From: Endomychus coccineus | Taxonomy: Eukaryota; Arthropoda; Insecta; Coleoptera; Endomychidae | DNA length: 64,000 bases | Direction of reading: 5' to 3' | Assembly (NCBI GenBank): GCA_958510875.1 | Contig: OY294068.1 | Location: forward strand, 193,464,315 to 193,528,314 | Shown here: piece by piece, positions 33,217 to 44,341 of the stretch | Numbering within the stretch: position 1 is the stretch's first letter | Layout of the letters: every line of letters begins with the position of its first letter | Position numbers and translations under genes: made by a program | Notes under the pieces: model-generated | What the model was told of the DNA's origin: nothing | Database searches by the model: none | What the model saw: the letters and a program-made list of their open reading frames with translations, nothing else

Positions 33217-34620
33217 TCACTTGATTGAGTCCATTGTGAGCCCTTTGACGCAAGACTCAGTCCAGGCAGCGCCAAAGTCCTGGATTCTGCATGGCGGTAT
33301 GTATGCGCTGCCGAGGTGTTGTAGCCTGAAAGAAGCCAGTGCTTGACATTCTACAATTATATGAGAGGAGCCAATTTTTTCCGCCTCTCCGCATATACTA
33401 CAACCTGGGTCATCGACAATGCCCATTAAGTGTAGATGTTTCCGATGACAGTTTCCTGTGAGGAGCCCTGTCACCAGTTTCAAGCCTTTTCTACTCATAG
33501 AGGGAAGGGTTTTCGAGCGTTTGGGTGACAGCTCCAAAATGTTGATCTTTTTCTGCCACATACCGGGGGAACTGCACCAAACCATTAGCCACTATCCAGT
33601 TGCTCTCTGAGGCCGTGGAGACCGATGGTCAATGAGATTCCCATCGCTTCATTCCATTTCAGGCCAGAGTGGACAGGTACTCATACTAGCTGAAGTTTTT
33701 CAATTCTGGTTAATTCCGCCAGGGATTCCTTGCACTCCAAAAAAAGCCTAGAGGTCACTCTATGGGCGCGAAATACGCCCAGGGCCCTTGACTGTCAGTG
33801 CCGATATATAGGTGCCTACCTCAGCAGTTTAGTCTCAGGTTAATCAGGGCACTGGTCCAGATTGCGCAGACTCCTGCCTAGAAAACGGTGACATGAGCAG
33901 CTAGGGCAACTGAAAGCTACCTTCTGGGTGTGCACGAGTAGACTCCGGTTCTGCTAGACTCGCCAATCTTGGACCAGACGAGCTTTCAGCAGCCCAATCT
34001 CATATTGTACCCGCAGCTACTGGTTTAATGTGGATCTATAGGGGTACGATCCTTACCAGGATCCCTAGGAACAGTTTCCGTAGCCGGCCATCACACAACG
34101 GTTATGTAGATTATAATTGGGGGATCATGGCCGTTTAGAGCCAGTGTAGAACCCGTGGCCGCAGACCCCATGTGCTTGCGAAAGCTCTCCTGCATGCCCA
34201 TGAGGATGCAACAACCTTCTTCATCCAATTTTCCAAGTCCAATCGAGTATAACTCCAAGGTACTTCACTGAGCCTTGCAGGTGCAAGGTCCTCCCTAACA
34301 GACGAATCTCTAGTAGGGGTCCTAGTTTCTGTTTCCTCTTTAAAAGAACCACTTCGGTCTTTTCAGAATTCATCCCTCGATCTGACATCAGCGAGCCACA
34401 ATGACAAGTTCAGTATTCAGCAGCTCACACGGGGTAGCCTCATGTCTGCGAGGATCACAGCTGCCAAGTCGTCTGCGTAGGCTTGGGCATAAAACCTAAC
34501 CTCAAACAGCTCGACTATCAAACTGTCTACCACCAGGTACCAAAGGAGCGGAGTCAGTACTCCTCCCTGAGGACACCTATGCCCTTCGATCTGGATGTCC
34601 GTCACGGTAACTCAAAAACG
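33217..34620 (-). pseudogene. LINE-D: RT palm to C-terminal region (degraded)
   Basis: A minus-strand LINE. At 34605-34417: IEGHRCPQGGVLTPLLWYLVVDSLIVELFEVRFYAQAYADDLAAVI, which contains the CPQGGVL motif and the catalytic YADD box with both Asp. Broken sequence follows, with an RNase H end near 33700-33650 (VPVHSGLKWNEAMG, family VPGHSGIEGNEKAD). From 33585: INILELSPKRSKTLPSMSRKGLKLVTGLLTGNCHRKHLHLMGIVDDPGCSICGEAEK, then SSHIIVECQALASFR, a Cys/His C-terminal motif. Stops and deletions make it non-functional. A related post-RNase H piece lies at 50880-51110. Confidence 0.87.
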
Positions 34621-34928
34621 AAAGGTTCTATCATATTGAAATTCTGACAAAAATTATTTGCTGCTTGGCGACGGAACCTATTGCTTTTCAGGAAAATCGT
34701 GTAATAAACACACCCTTTTCTCAAGAGGTGGAACTTAAAAAAGTCATAACTCATATCATTTCAAAAGTTCTACAGTAAATTTATGTTACTTTAAAACTGT
34801 TTTCACCAAATATCAACAAAATCGCTCAACAACAATAACAACAACAACAAAAATGTAAACTTTAATTTACACCTTACTGTAACAGTATAACGTTCTATAG
34901 CAAACGGCGATGAACCAAATGTATGGAC

Positions 34929-34985
34929 TGGGGGCTAAGACACTCCGCTCCCACTCAGTAGGTTTGGGTTCGATTCCCAAAAACG
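34929..34985 (+). ncRNA. tRNA-like sequence (SINE head or tRNA pseudogene)
   Basis: GGGGGCTAAGACACTCCGCT followed by GGGTTCGATTCCC (34967-34979). The second part is a perfect B-box/T-arm and the first resembles an A-box. Neighbouring bases do not form a convincing acceptor stem, so a working tRNA gene is unlikely. Confidence 0.35.
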
Positions 34986-36364
34986 GAAACTTTTTTTTGT
35001 AGTAACATTTTCTTAAAATAATTACTAATTTGATTATCATTCAATTGTGTAAAGATAATGAAATGAATAATTTATTTCTTCATATTTAAACAATTTCGAA
35101 AAGTAGCTTATAGAATGTTAAACAATTATATAAAAATCAGTAACCAAATCAAATGATTTGCGAGGAGTTACTTTGCCACGCAGACTATTTATCTATTCTC
35201 CCAGAGGCAACCCAATCATGCAGAGAAAATGTTAAATTCGATATTTAGGAGCTACTAAATTTGAAGAATTACTATTTGGGCTTTCTAACATTATTGTGAT
35301 TGATGTGGTATATTCAATATTATATTAACTTCATGTTATTGTATCATTATCCTTGATAATTGTTGTAACATAGGTGGTCAAAAAGTTGCCTAAAACGCAC
35401 TTAGTAAAAATAAATTGAAGTTGCACAATCGAAGAATAAAAAGGTCAAAATACCTCAACAGAACATACATATGTTGTCACGATAGACATGTATTATATTA
35501 TCAGCTTATAAAGGTAGCCACTGTTTAAGAAACGTTGGTGCAGGGGGGCGTCAACAATGCTTAAAGATAACAAAGTGGAGAATTCCCAACAAAGTATTGC
35601 ATAACAATAAATTGCATAGACTAGAGAGGAGACTGGTTCTTTAGAAAGATATGGGCGGCTGGCTTGACTGGTTGGTATATGACGAAAATGAGAGCAGCGT
35701 GCAGTTTCTTAAGGAGTCCGTTTTATTGTCTAGCGTGGGAAAGAACGTTAGTCTTCCGTCTTCAAGACGTACGCAATAACTTCCTAAAGGAAAATCCGCC
35801 CGACCGCATACATCGCTAACACCAGATCTTGTTGATAGACGATCTATAACCAATTTAACAATACGAACACACCTGGATATGAGGCATTATAGTAATTTCT
35901 ATAACAATTACAAAAAAGTCAACATATACATTCACTTTACATATCTCAAGACTCAAGTCTCTTTCAATATGAAAAGGAATTACTTATCAAATCATTAATT
36001 TTCTTTATAATTTGACCATTTTTACTGCCCTCATTATAATTAGTATATAGTGTAAGGGGGTATGGATTTAAAATTTTGCAACATTGAAAATAGGAACTGT
36101 ATTGTTTTTGGGCGCGTTTCAAGCGGTATTTTCGACATCCATCTTCAGTTTTAGGAATTATAGTTTCTCATTTAACCATATTGGCAACAGTATTTTTCTG
36201 ATTGTGAATATGAATCCTACATATCTATCTATCATATATTTAACATACCGAAGTGTCTGAAATTAAAAATTATCATTTAAAGATTCAATGAAGTCATCGA
36301 CGGGACTTTACAATTTATTATACACACTTCGAACTTGAAGACACAGGGGTCTGTTTAGGCGCAG
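34986..36364. other. no recognised gene
   Basis: AT-rich. The short ORF at 35641-35853 (minus) shows no family similarity. Confidence 0.4.
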
Positions 36365-37600
36365 AATTGAATAGAATAGAATAGAATAAAACTTTATTGC
36401 CATCAAACTTGCAAAATTACAAAATAGTAATTACAAAAAAAGTAACGTCAAAGAAAAAATTAAAATAAAATAAAATCTGCCAATTCACAGGCCCAGAGCA
36501 AGCTCAGATGGTCTGTAACTGGATCAGATTTTTGCATATTGGAAAAGGATGACAAGATAATATGGTTTGTTTAAACTTACATCCTATTGGTACATACAAA
36601 AGTATTAAAAAAGATACATTTTAACAATATTTTAAGTAACATTCTTGAGAACAAAAGTTAAAAAGATAAATGACTTTTAGATTCACGAAGACAAAATAAA
36701 AAAATTAAAGTCATATAGGATTCTTCCCTGTAGATATAAATAAACTCTCCTTCTGAAGTGATTGAGGTTATCCACGTCCCTTATCTCCACTGACAGGCTG
36801 CTGTAGGCTTTAATAGCTCTATACTCTGGACCTCTCTCGAAAAAAGTAGAGTTATGATTTGGTATAACTAAGCCATCTCTGTCCCTAGTTGTCATGTACA
36901 TTTGTGTCCCATAAAAGTGTCTATTTACAGGAAAAAGGTTTTTATTTTTTTTGACAAATAGAACTAAGTGCAAAAAATAGAGAGATGGCACAGTTAACAT
37001 GCCCAAGCTTCCAAAATGCGTTTTACATGATGTTCTAGGATGTAATCCTAGGAACGCCCTTATTATACGTTTTTGAGCTTTGAAAACTTTTGTAGCACTG
37101 CTGGAGGATCCCCAGAATATGATTCCATAGGTTATAATACTTTGTATACTGGCGAAATAATATGTCTTAAAACTGTTTGTGGAAATTACTTCACGCAAAC
37201 GACGAAATACTCCTGTTGCACTATAAAGTCTTAAGGTTAAAGTTTTTATGAGGTTTTCCCAGCTAAGCAAAGGATCCATGGATAGTCCTAGAAATTTGAC
37301 TGTGTTTGTGTTTGGAATGGTTTTATAATCAAGTTTGACAAGTAAGGAATCTATGATTTGACCAGTTTTTTTAAAATTTCATTAAAGCAGTTTTTTGAAT
37401 ATTTTGTTCACACCATTTAGCCATTCTTTCTGCTACTCCAGGACAACTTATTGAGAGGGTTCCAAGCAACAGTTCCGCTTCAGAACAAGTTGTGTCATCT
37501 GCGTACTGATATGCCTGATCCTCACCATTTATCTCAGGGAGGTCGCCTGCGTAAAGTAGAAAAAGTAACGGACCCATTATCGAACCTTGAGGAATGCCTT
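36365..37600 (-). pseudogene. LINE-E: RT palm to 3' end with (ATTCT)n tail
   Basis: A minus-strand LINE copy, less decayed than its neighbours. At 37577: MGPLLFLLYAGDLPEINGEDQAYQYADDTTCSEAELL, with an intact YADD box. A frame break follows near 37371. Then (37279-36683, 198 residues open) LSWENLIKTLTLRLYSATGVFRRLREVI, YYFASIQSIITYGIIFWGSSSSATKVFKAQKRIIRAFLGL, and the C-terminal EYRAIKAYSSLSVEIRDVDNLNHFRRRVYLYL. This is the usual thumb and tail of CR1/Jockey-type LINEs, without RNase H. About 300 bases of 3' UTR end in a TTCTATTCTATTC tail (36365-36388 on the plus strand), a microsatellite-like LINE 3' terminus. Confidence 0.9.
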
Positions 37601-37929
37601 GGGGACCTAGCCCTTATGCAGCTTTTTCCTTATTTTCTCGTTAACTATCTATTTATCTTTTGATTATCTGAAATGACATATTTAACGTCGTTGTTATAAT
37701 TTTATTGAACGCCCCTGTGAGACAACAAAATTATAACAACGAAGTTGAGAAACTGCTTTGAACAATAGTTACCACCAATCTTTGATCATTAATATAATTT
37801 CTAAACAAAGAAAATTGGAACGTAGCCAACTAACCAAATAGAGCCATTACCTTCAAATACTTCAATAAAACACCGTTTGGGCAACACCTATGATAAAGTT
37901 TCCGATTTCGACAAATTTGAGATTTAGAA
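37601..37929. other. no recognised gene
   Basis: Short unassigned spacer between LINE-E and the Penelope-D relic. Confidence 0.4.
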
Positions 37930-38330
37930 AATCAATTGAGTCGTGTTTAGAATGCTATGTCGTTATTTTGCCCACATAAAGAAAACTAATGGTGAAAAAT
38001 AAGCGATAGCCGAACATATTTTAAATACAGGTCACACCATTTCTCAAGAAAGTTTATCACTTTTAAAACACAGTACAGACAAATATCTAGGTAATTTAGG
38101 AGGGATGAAAATGTGTAAGCGAAAAAGCAGTTTATTAAATTCTGACTTATATCCAGCTGAGGGTGACCTACTGTTCACATTATTATCCCCAAATATTATT
38201 TAAACAGGCACATTTTGATTTATAATTTAGTTTACTCTGATGATGGCTACTTGGTAGCCGAAAGGTCCTCAGTACTCCAATAGTATTTTCAGTGGATAAG
38301 GGTGATTATTTCTTATTAATAGACTTAAGG
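37930..38330 (+). pseudogene. Penelope-like element D: C-terminus and 3' region
   Basis: End of a GIY-YIG domain ORF: AEHILNTGHTISQESLSLLKHSTDKYLGN, then KRKSSLLNSDLYPAEGDLLFTLLSPNII and a stop near 38200. This matches the C-terminal part of Penelope-like ORFs (AEHxxxTGH ...). A frameshift precedes EHILN. The non-coding 3' part holds a hammerhead motif (38233-38274) and a block GTGGATAAGGGTGATTATTTCTT shared with the minus copy at 15105-15290. The 5' part, RT included, is absent. Confidence 0.8.
38233..38274 (+). ncRNA. hammerhead ribozyme motif (Penelope family 2)
   Basis: Stem I TACT (38233-38236), core CTGATGA (38237-38243), one extra T, stem II GGCTAC with loop TTG and GTAGCC, core GAAA (38260-38263), very short stem III GG..CC, cleavage after TC (38269-38270), then AGTA closing stem I. 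All core bases are present. As in family 1, helix III is tiny and one base is extra before stem II. It lies directly after a Penelope ORF end. Confidence 0.7.
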
Positions 38331-39212
38331 AAGTTAGTGTTAGCGGGGGGAATTATAAGAGAGGCAAGCGGAGGGTGAGAACGGAGGTCTGCGCTATAAA
38401 AATTGGCGGCTGGAATTGTATACTTACACACATGTAAAAATAATAATCGTATAGTTGTCGTCGACTCTTTTCGTGTTTTTAAAAGATAATTACAATTAAT
38501 AATTGTCTACCTAAACCATATTTTCAGCTATTTTTCCATAGAAAGTGGGACTCGCTCAAACTTGTACCTAATGTTATTGTAATAATGCTATTCCATTAAA
38601 AAAAAAACATTTCTATTTAGCCATTTTTTATAATTTGAAGATGTAACCAGAACCACGTCCCCACAAGCTTTTATGTTAGAATGCTGTAGTTCTGACTCGA
38701 TATATTAAAAAAACGGTGTAGTGAAACCCTCCAAAAAAATTAGTCTTATTCTTATATTGTTATTCTCAACGGTCTGTAAAAATTTCAAAAAATTGTATCA
38801 TAAAGAACAATCAACCGAACCTCCTTAAATATAACTTAAAACACTACAGTTACTTGGGTTTGGATAATTAGCATGTTTCGCACAATCAACTGATGATTTG
38901 ATCCTCTTGACTCTTTACACTAAGTCTTGATTGTCTAAGAGCTGAAGTACTCAACGTTTGTTTGTTTCTAGAACCTCCCCTCATGACTCCTGGTAATCAT
39001 CTCAATTTCTTCTTTGACTGTCGTCACCTACTGATGAAGATCGTCTTCCCGGACATACCAAAGAGCGCAGTATTCTTTATTTGTCTGGAACACTTGGCAG
39101 CAATTATAATTGTTAATTGTCGGATGCCCACTGATACACCAATACTTTGATTTTGATAGACACCTGGGAATCTTTTTTCAACAGCGAATACATATTTTTA
39201 TATTTGAGTTAT
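38331..39212. other. no recognised gene
   Basis: AT-rich, unassigned. Confidence 0.4.
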
Positions 39213-39278
39213 AATTGTTTTTATTTATATAAAAATTCTCGGGAAATAGGTCACGATAACACTTTGTTTTAAATTTTC

Positions 39279-39320
39279 GTCTTTACGTACGTTTCGGTCT
39301 CACGACCTTCATCAGAAGAC
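39279..39320 (-). ncRNA. hammerhead ribozyme motif in left arm
   Basis: Minus strand: GTCTT, CTGATGA, one extra A, GGTC-GTGA-GACC, GAAA, CG-TA-CG, TA cleavage site, AAGAC. Stem I is 5 bp (GTCTT/AAGAC) and is followed by a C that could extend pairing on one side. Confidence 0.75.
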
Positions 39321-39695
39321 TTATTATGTAAAAAGGGGTTAATTAAAACTAATTAGCACAAGCGTCCATATCGCACAATTTTCAATCAAAAAGCCCATGC
39401 CGTCGAAACGAACAGAACCACGAATAATCGAAAATTGTGTCGTTAATATTAAAGTATAATTTTTTTTGTAACATGAATCCACTGTTCAGTAAAATTCTCA
39501 TAATATACAAACGCATATTGCTATGGTCTCAAAGCAACTGAAGTTCGAAGCTATTTGTTGATATTTACTCGAAACAGATGTAGATTTATGACGTACTTGA
39601 AAAGGTTTTAAACCTGCATTGGAATTTACTATAAGCGTTCTTCCTAAAATATACTTTTAACATTATAAAGACGCATATAGGAATTTGAAAGAGTT

Positions 39696-40001
39696 TTAAT
39701 TAATCAAGTTAGTATAAATCTGACTCAATCCCTGAATATCATTCCTATGGTTCACAGAATTGGAATCCCGTTTTATGTGAATCATCTCCAGGATAAATCT
39801 TTTATAATAATTGGTTTCTTTAGTTAAAATATTAACATTTTTGTAATCAAACTGATGGTTATAATCAAAGCAGTGTTTAGCAAGGGCGGTGGAATTTTCT
39901 AAGTTATTATTTTTTGTGCTATACTTATGGCCGTACATTCTTTTTTGTAAATATTGTTTAGAGATTCCAGTATAAGTTCCATCACAATCTAAACAATTCA
40001 A
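39696..40001 (-). pseudogene. Penelope GIY-YIG endonuclease domain
   Basis: Minus-strand ORF MNCLDCDGTYTGISKQYLQKRMYGHKYSTKNNN, then ALAKHCFDYNHQFDYKNVNILTKETNYYKRFILEMIHIKRDSNSVNHR. The TYTGIS sequence fills the YIG position (consensus Y-I-G-x-T), R at KRMYGH matches the catalytic Arg, and ALAKHCFDYNH is the AxHxxxxxH motif. In Penelope-like elements this nuclease is C-terminal to the RT. The separation from the RT ORF by about 45 bases with a stop means the fused ORF is broken, though each half is well preserved. It is about 100 residues, as expected for the domain. Confidence 0.88.
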
Positions 40002-40045
40002 TTTATATACTGTGTGGGTTTGTTTATCTTTAGGTATTACAGGTT

Positions 40046-40606
40046 TTAGATTTGAGAAATATTTCCCAACACAGTTAGTAGGTTTTCATTCGATTTCACC
40101 GCGCGGTCTGTAAGGCTGTTAATGACACTTTTTTTATAACAAGCTGGTGCAACGGAATTGAAATGAAGATAAAGTTGAGACCAAACTTCTTTAGTAAACC
40201 AAGAAGTTTTTATTTTTCCATCTGCATCATGCCTAATGTTCATATCTAGGAAATTTATGTTTTTGTTTATTTCTATTTTACAAGTGAATTGAAGTTTACA
40301 GTGGAAATTGTTGAATTTATTAATCACATATTGAACTTTATCGTTGGGAACACACATAAGGCAATCATCTACATATCGTTTAAAGAATACAGGCTGAAAA
40401 TCTAATGAATTTATAACGGATTCTTCTAGGCATTCCATAACGAGGTTAGCAATGGTAGCTGAAATAGGAGATCCCATTGCTGTGCCGAAAATTTGTCCAA
40501 AATATTGCTCACCGTACTGAAAATAAGTGCATTCTAAACAAAAAAATGCGGTAAAGTTTTGTTTAGAATGATTCACATAAAACGGGATTCCAATTCTGTG
40601 AACCAT
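40046..40606 (-). pseudogene. Penelope reverse transcriptase, 5'-truncated
   Basis: Minus-strand ORF of 186 residues. Its first dozen residues (MVHRIGIPFYVNHS) are translated from the inverted arm, so they are not native. The native part starts near KQNFTAFFCLECTYFQYGEQYFGQIFGTAMGSPISATIANLVME (RT motifs 3-4), then FFKRYVDDCLMCVPND with the catalytic YVDD, FNNFHCKLQFTCKIEINKNINFLDMNI and the thumb. N-terminal fingers are missing. Together with the GIY-YIG piece this identifies a Penelope-like element. It cannot encode a complete enzyme. Confidence 0.93.
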
Positions 40607-41032
40607 AGGAATGATATTTAGGGATTGAGTCAGATTTATACTAACATGATTAATTAAAACTCTTGCAAATTCCTACATGCGTCTTTATAATGTTAAAAGT
40701 ATATTTTAGGAAGAACGCTTATAGTAAATGCCAATGCAGGTCTAAAACCTTTTCAAGTACGTCATAAATCTACATCTTTTTCGAGTAAATATCAACAAAT
40801 AGCTTCGAACTTCAGTTGCTTTGATACCATAGCAATATGCGTTTGTATATTATGAGAATTTTACTGAACAGTGGATTCATGTTACAAAAAAAATTATACT
40901 TTAATATTAACGACACAATTTTCGATTATTCGTGGTTCTGTTCGTTTCGACGGCGTGGGCTTTTTGATTGAAAATTGTGCGATATGGACGCTTGTGCTAA
41001 TTAGTTTCAATTAACCCCTTTTTACATAATAA

Positions 41033-41074
41033 GTCTTCTGATGAAGGTCGTGAGACCGAAACGTACGTAAAGAC
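41033..41074 (+). ncRNA. hammerhead ribozyme motif in right arm
   Basis: Plus strand: GTCTT 41033-41037, CTGATGA 41038-41044, extra A, GGTC-GTGA-GACC, GAAA 41058-41061, CG-TA-CG, TA, AAGAC 41070-41074. It is the mirror copy of the left-arm motif, with identical core and stems. Confidence 0.75.
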
Positions 41075-41141
41075 GAAAATTTAAAACAGAGTGTTATCGT
41101 GACCTATTTCCCGAGAATTTTTATATAAATTGTTTTTATTT

Positions 41142-42065
41142 GAACATGCTCGTCTTTGCGTGGAATTATACTTATAGATGGCCTGTCAATCAAATTATTA
41201 TTATACAACGCAACTTCAGATCACAAAATTGAAGTCAAATTTTATTCTTACAAAATAATTACAGAAGAACATCAAAGAAAAGTATGAGTGGTGGTGGTGG
41301 GAATGGTTACTTTAAATTTTTTAATGGACATGTTACTGACATAAAAAATAAAAGTATAAATTCTACCTACATTGAATGTGTAGATTTAGATCGACACTGA
41401 AATTTCACTGATTCCATTGAAATGGAACTCGAAACGGAACCTTTTCAAGAATTCCCGAGGTCACGTGATGAGAAAGATGAGTGGATTCAATTTATTCGTG
41501 TCTTCCACAGCAAAGCGCTTGTATCATCCCTCGGAGAGTATGTTGTAGGCAGATGTGCAAGCAACCTGCAGTGAATGTCACACTTGTTTCAATACCCCAT
41601 GCTAAGCACACATTTACCCTCCTAAAATCAGAAACACAATACGAGCTTTATTTGGTTGAGTGATCGCCCTTTTTGCACCATTGTTACCTAAAAGGATGTG
41701 TCATTATGATAAACTTTTTTCGTAATAATACTAAATCCACCGTGCCCAATATTTAATCTCTTCGGCAATATCGATTTTGTGATCAAATCGGAGTAAAATA
41801 TACGGTTATCCTGGAACACATTTCTAGTACAAAATCAAATGCCTCGGGCTTGCTTGATTTTTGCTCTGATAAAATAACTAAAACTGATCTTGAAGTTTCT
41901 TTCCCCAATTGGTCACAATCGTGTGAGTAAATTAAGAGATATAGAATAAAATTCCTGGATGTTTAGATCAGTGTGTTGACCAATTGAACCCGCAAAGTCT
42001 TATTTTTGTGAATATAAACCTCTGGAAGAATACGTAGATCATTGATGACCATATGCGATTCGATG
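41142..42065. other. no recognised gene
   Basis: Unassigned sequence following the Penelope element. Confidence 0.4.
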
Positions 42066-42383
42066 CTCCGCCTAGGGTTCAATGTTTCAAGTTAATTCAT
42101 CTTGTTAATCCTATGTTGAATAGTCTTTATCTTTAAACTTATACTTACCCAAAACATTTCTCAGTCAGTTGAAAAATGAAGAACCAGGATACTATCATTG
42201 AATGAGTACTGGGAAAGTAATTGCAAACCATAGTAATACTCGTATGTACACTCCTCAATTTAAAACGATTGAACTTAAGATGAATGTGCATGAATAATTG
42301 ATCTATGGTGGGGCATCGACTAGCATTATGTTTATCAATGATCTACTGTTCTTGCAACAATATAAGACTTTGTCAGAACCAAA

Positions 42384-42447
42384 GTGGTGCAACTGTTCAA
42401 CACATTGGACGACCCGACATCCGGGAATGTGGGTTCAAATCCCCCAA
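42384..42447 (+). ncRNA. tRNA-like sequence, copy 1
   Basis: TGGTGCAACTGTTCAACAC resembles a tRNA D-arm/A-box, and GTGGGTTCAAATCCCCCA a T-arm with B-box GGTTCAAATCC. Spacing is tRNA-sized. No clear acceptor stem; probably a SINE head or tRNA pseudogene. Confidence 0.45.
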
Positions 42448-42572
42448 ATGTATCAATGTTTTACTTTTATTCATATTGATAAACGTATGTTAAATAGTCA
42501 ACGTTATCTCCATAATTCAGAAAATTCAATTCTATATCTTCACTCACTCACTCGTTCCCTGATAATCATGAA

Positions 42573-42881
42573 ATGTCCCAAACCGTAATACGTAGGGATT
42601 CGAATTTTTGCATTGAGGTGAATTATCTTTCGTACCGATGCGCTCACCAGATGATTTTTCAAAATTCGTTGGCTATATTATTAGAAATTATATTTTGCTA
42701 TCAGTGGAATTGTCAAAATCATCAAATTACTAGAACTTCTTCGTATTATCCCATGAAGGGTGATGGAAATTACCTATTTTACTCTCTTGCACATTGCATT
42801 TATAAAACAGTAAATAGAGCTCAAGAAATTCACACTCAAGTTGTTCATCACCTCCGCCTAGGGTTCAATGTTTCAAGTTAA
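42573..42881 (+). pseudogene. OTU-type cysteine protease fragment, copy 1
   Basis: An open frame whose second half reads YYPMKGDGNYLFYSLAHCIYKTVNRAQEIHTQVVHHL. This corresponds to the OTU deubiquitinase start (D-G-N-C-L-F-R-S-L ... EIRxxVVxHI), but the catalytic Cys is Tyr (TAC). After VVHHL the sequence crosses the duplication junction, so the rest of the domain is missing. OTU domains occur in some transposons, Helitron-like elements among them, and in cellular deubiquitinases; which source applies is unknown. Confidence 0.65.
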
Positions 42882-43169
42882 TTCATCTTGATAATCCTAT
42901 GTTAAATAGTCTTTATCTTTAAACTTATACTTACCCAAAACATTTCTCAGTCAGTTGAAAAATGAAGAACCAGGATACTATCATTGAATGAGTACTGGGA
43001 AAGTAATTGCCAACCATAGTAATACTCATATGTACACTCCTCAATTTAAAACGATTGAACCTAAGATGAATGTGCAAGAATAATTGATCTATGGTGGGGC
43101 ATCGACTAGCATTATGTTTATCAATGATCTACTGTTCTTGCAACAATATAAGACTCTGTCAGAACCAAA

Positions 43170-43233
43170 GTGGTGCAACTGTTCAACACATTGGACGACT
43201 AGACTTCCGGGAATGTGGGTTCAAATCCCCCAA
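43170..43233 (+). ncRNA. tRNA-like sequence, copy 2
   Basis: The duplicate of the segment at 42384-42447, with a few substitutions in the anticodon-arm region (GACTAGACTTCCGGG instead of GACCCGACATCCGGG) and an unchanged B-box. Confidence 0.45.
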
Positions 43234-43549
43234 ATGTATCAATGTTTTACTTTTATTCATATTGATAAACGTATGTTAAATAGTCAACGTTATCTCCATA
43301 ATTCAGGAAATTTAATTCTATATCTTCACTCACTCACTCGTTCCCTGATAATCATGAAATGTCCCAAACCGTAATACGTAGGGATTCGAATTTTTGCATT
43401 GAGGTGGATTATCTTTCATACCGATGCGCTCACCAGATGATTTTTCAAAATTCGTTGGCTATGGGGTGAAACAAATTGTAGTAATTCAATGAAAAATTCC
43501 ACTGATAGCTAAGCAATTATATTTTGCTATCATTAGAATTCTTCGCATT

Positions 43550-43845
43550 ATACCCATCAAGGGTGATGGAAATTACCTATTTTACTCTCTTCCACATTGT
43601 ATTTATAAAACAGTAAATAGAGCTCAAGAAATTCACACTCAATTTGTTCAACACTTTGCGGCCAATAGGGCCAGGTATCAAGTATTGTCGTCCAATGAAA
43701 ATGTTGATGATTTTTGTCTACTTATGGTTTGTGATTTGAAAGTAGAAATGTTTCCGTGGTACTTTAAAATTTATTGTAATAGCAATTACTCTGCACAACT
43801 CGGTGCTCGTGATCTTCGATTTTCTGTAAATTTATCCTTCAGCTA
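43550..43845 (+). pseudogene. OTU-type protease fragment, copy 2 (longer)
   Basis: The frame reads IPIKGDGNYLFYSLPHCIYKTVNRAQEIHTQFVQHFAANRARYQVL, then SSNENVDDFCLLMVCDLKVEMFPWYFKIYCNSNYSAQLGARDLRF and a stop near 43843. The start matches the OTU D-G-N-C motif with Cys replaced by Tyr, as in copy 1, so the substitution precedes the duplication. The later part has the spacing of an OTU domain, but the catalytic His is not identifiable. It is inactive as a protease on sequence grounds. Confidence 0.65.
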
Positions 43846-44341
43846 GAATCCGTACCACAATTCACTGAGCACTCCTTAAATGTGTACGGTGCTCATAGGT
43901 TTGACTGACACATACGTTCAATATTTCAACAAAGTTGATAGACAAATGAACAACCATATACATATCGACTTTAGTCTGAGGGTAGAGATATGTCTGTGGG
44001 TATTAGATTCGTTGAAGGCTACATGATTCAGAAGCTTGAACAAATCGTTCGTGAAAGTATAACGATTTTCATATAAATAACTCTAGAGATGAACGGATGT
44101 TAGAAAAATGCGTAATAGAAAAATACGTATTAATAAACATATCCTGTCATGACAACGTCTACAACATAACGGATGTTCAGGTTATTTCATGACATTTCAG
44201 TTCATCTTATGCGATTGTGGTTTATAAATAAGTGACTAATATTAGGCCTCATGAACAAAGAGGTACTGGTTTTCAGTTAAGTTAACCGCGGATGTTGGAA
44301 TTCCCCCAGGATGGTTGACACAAAATAAATACAGTTACAAT
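43846..44341. other. no recognised gene
   Basis: Unassigned; may include further decayed parts of the OTU-bearing element. Confidence 0.35.

Larger units (their letters stand above)
39227..41127 (-). mobile_element. Penelope-like element A: 1,901 bp, inverted arms, 14-bp target duplication
   Basis: The ends are perfect inverted repeats (ATATAAAAATTCTCGGG at 39227 and its reverse complement ending at 41127). They are flanked by identical 14-bp direct repeats, AATTGTTTTTATTT, at 39213-39226 and 41128-41141. The inverted arms extend inward for about 555 bp (39227 to about 39785; about 40571 to 41127), enclosing about 785 bp of coding sequence on the minus strand. The 5' arm is therefore an inverted copy of the element's own 3' part, reaching into the GIY-YIG C-terminus. 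Each arm has a hammerhead motif pointing to the interior of its own arm copy. Confidence 0.92.
42066..43637. repeat. tandem duplication, unit 786 bp
   Basis: CTCCGCCTAGGGTTCAATG starts copies at 42066 and 42852, a spacing of 786; GATCTATGGTGGGGCATCG at 42300 and 43086 gives the same spacing. The copies are nearly identical over their first 600 bases. Copy 2 differs near 43460-43520, where about 50 bases are inserted or replaced and some are lost. Each copy holds a tRNA-like segment and the start of an OTU relic. The duplication breakpoint falls within the OTU sequence, so copy 1 ends inside it. Confidence 0.93.

Noticed and set aside
37451..37663. 70-residue plus ORF
   Set aside because: It is the reverse-strand shadow of the LINE-E YADD region.
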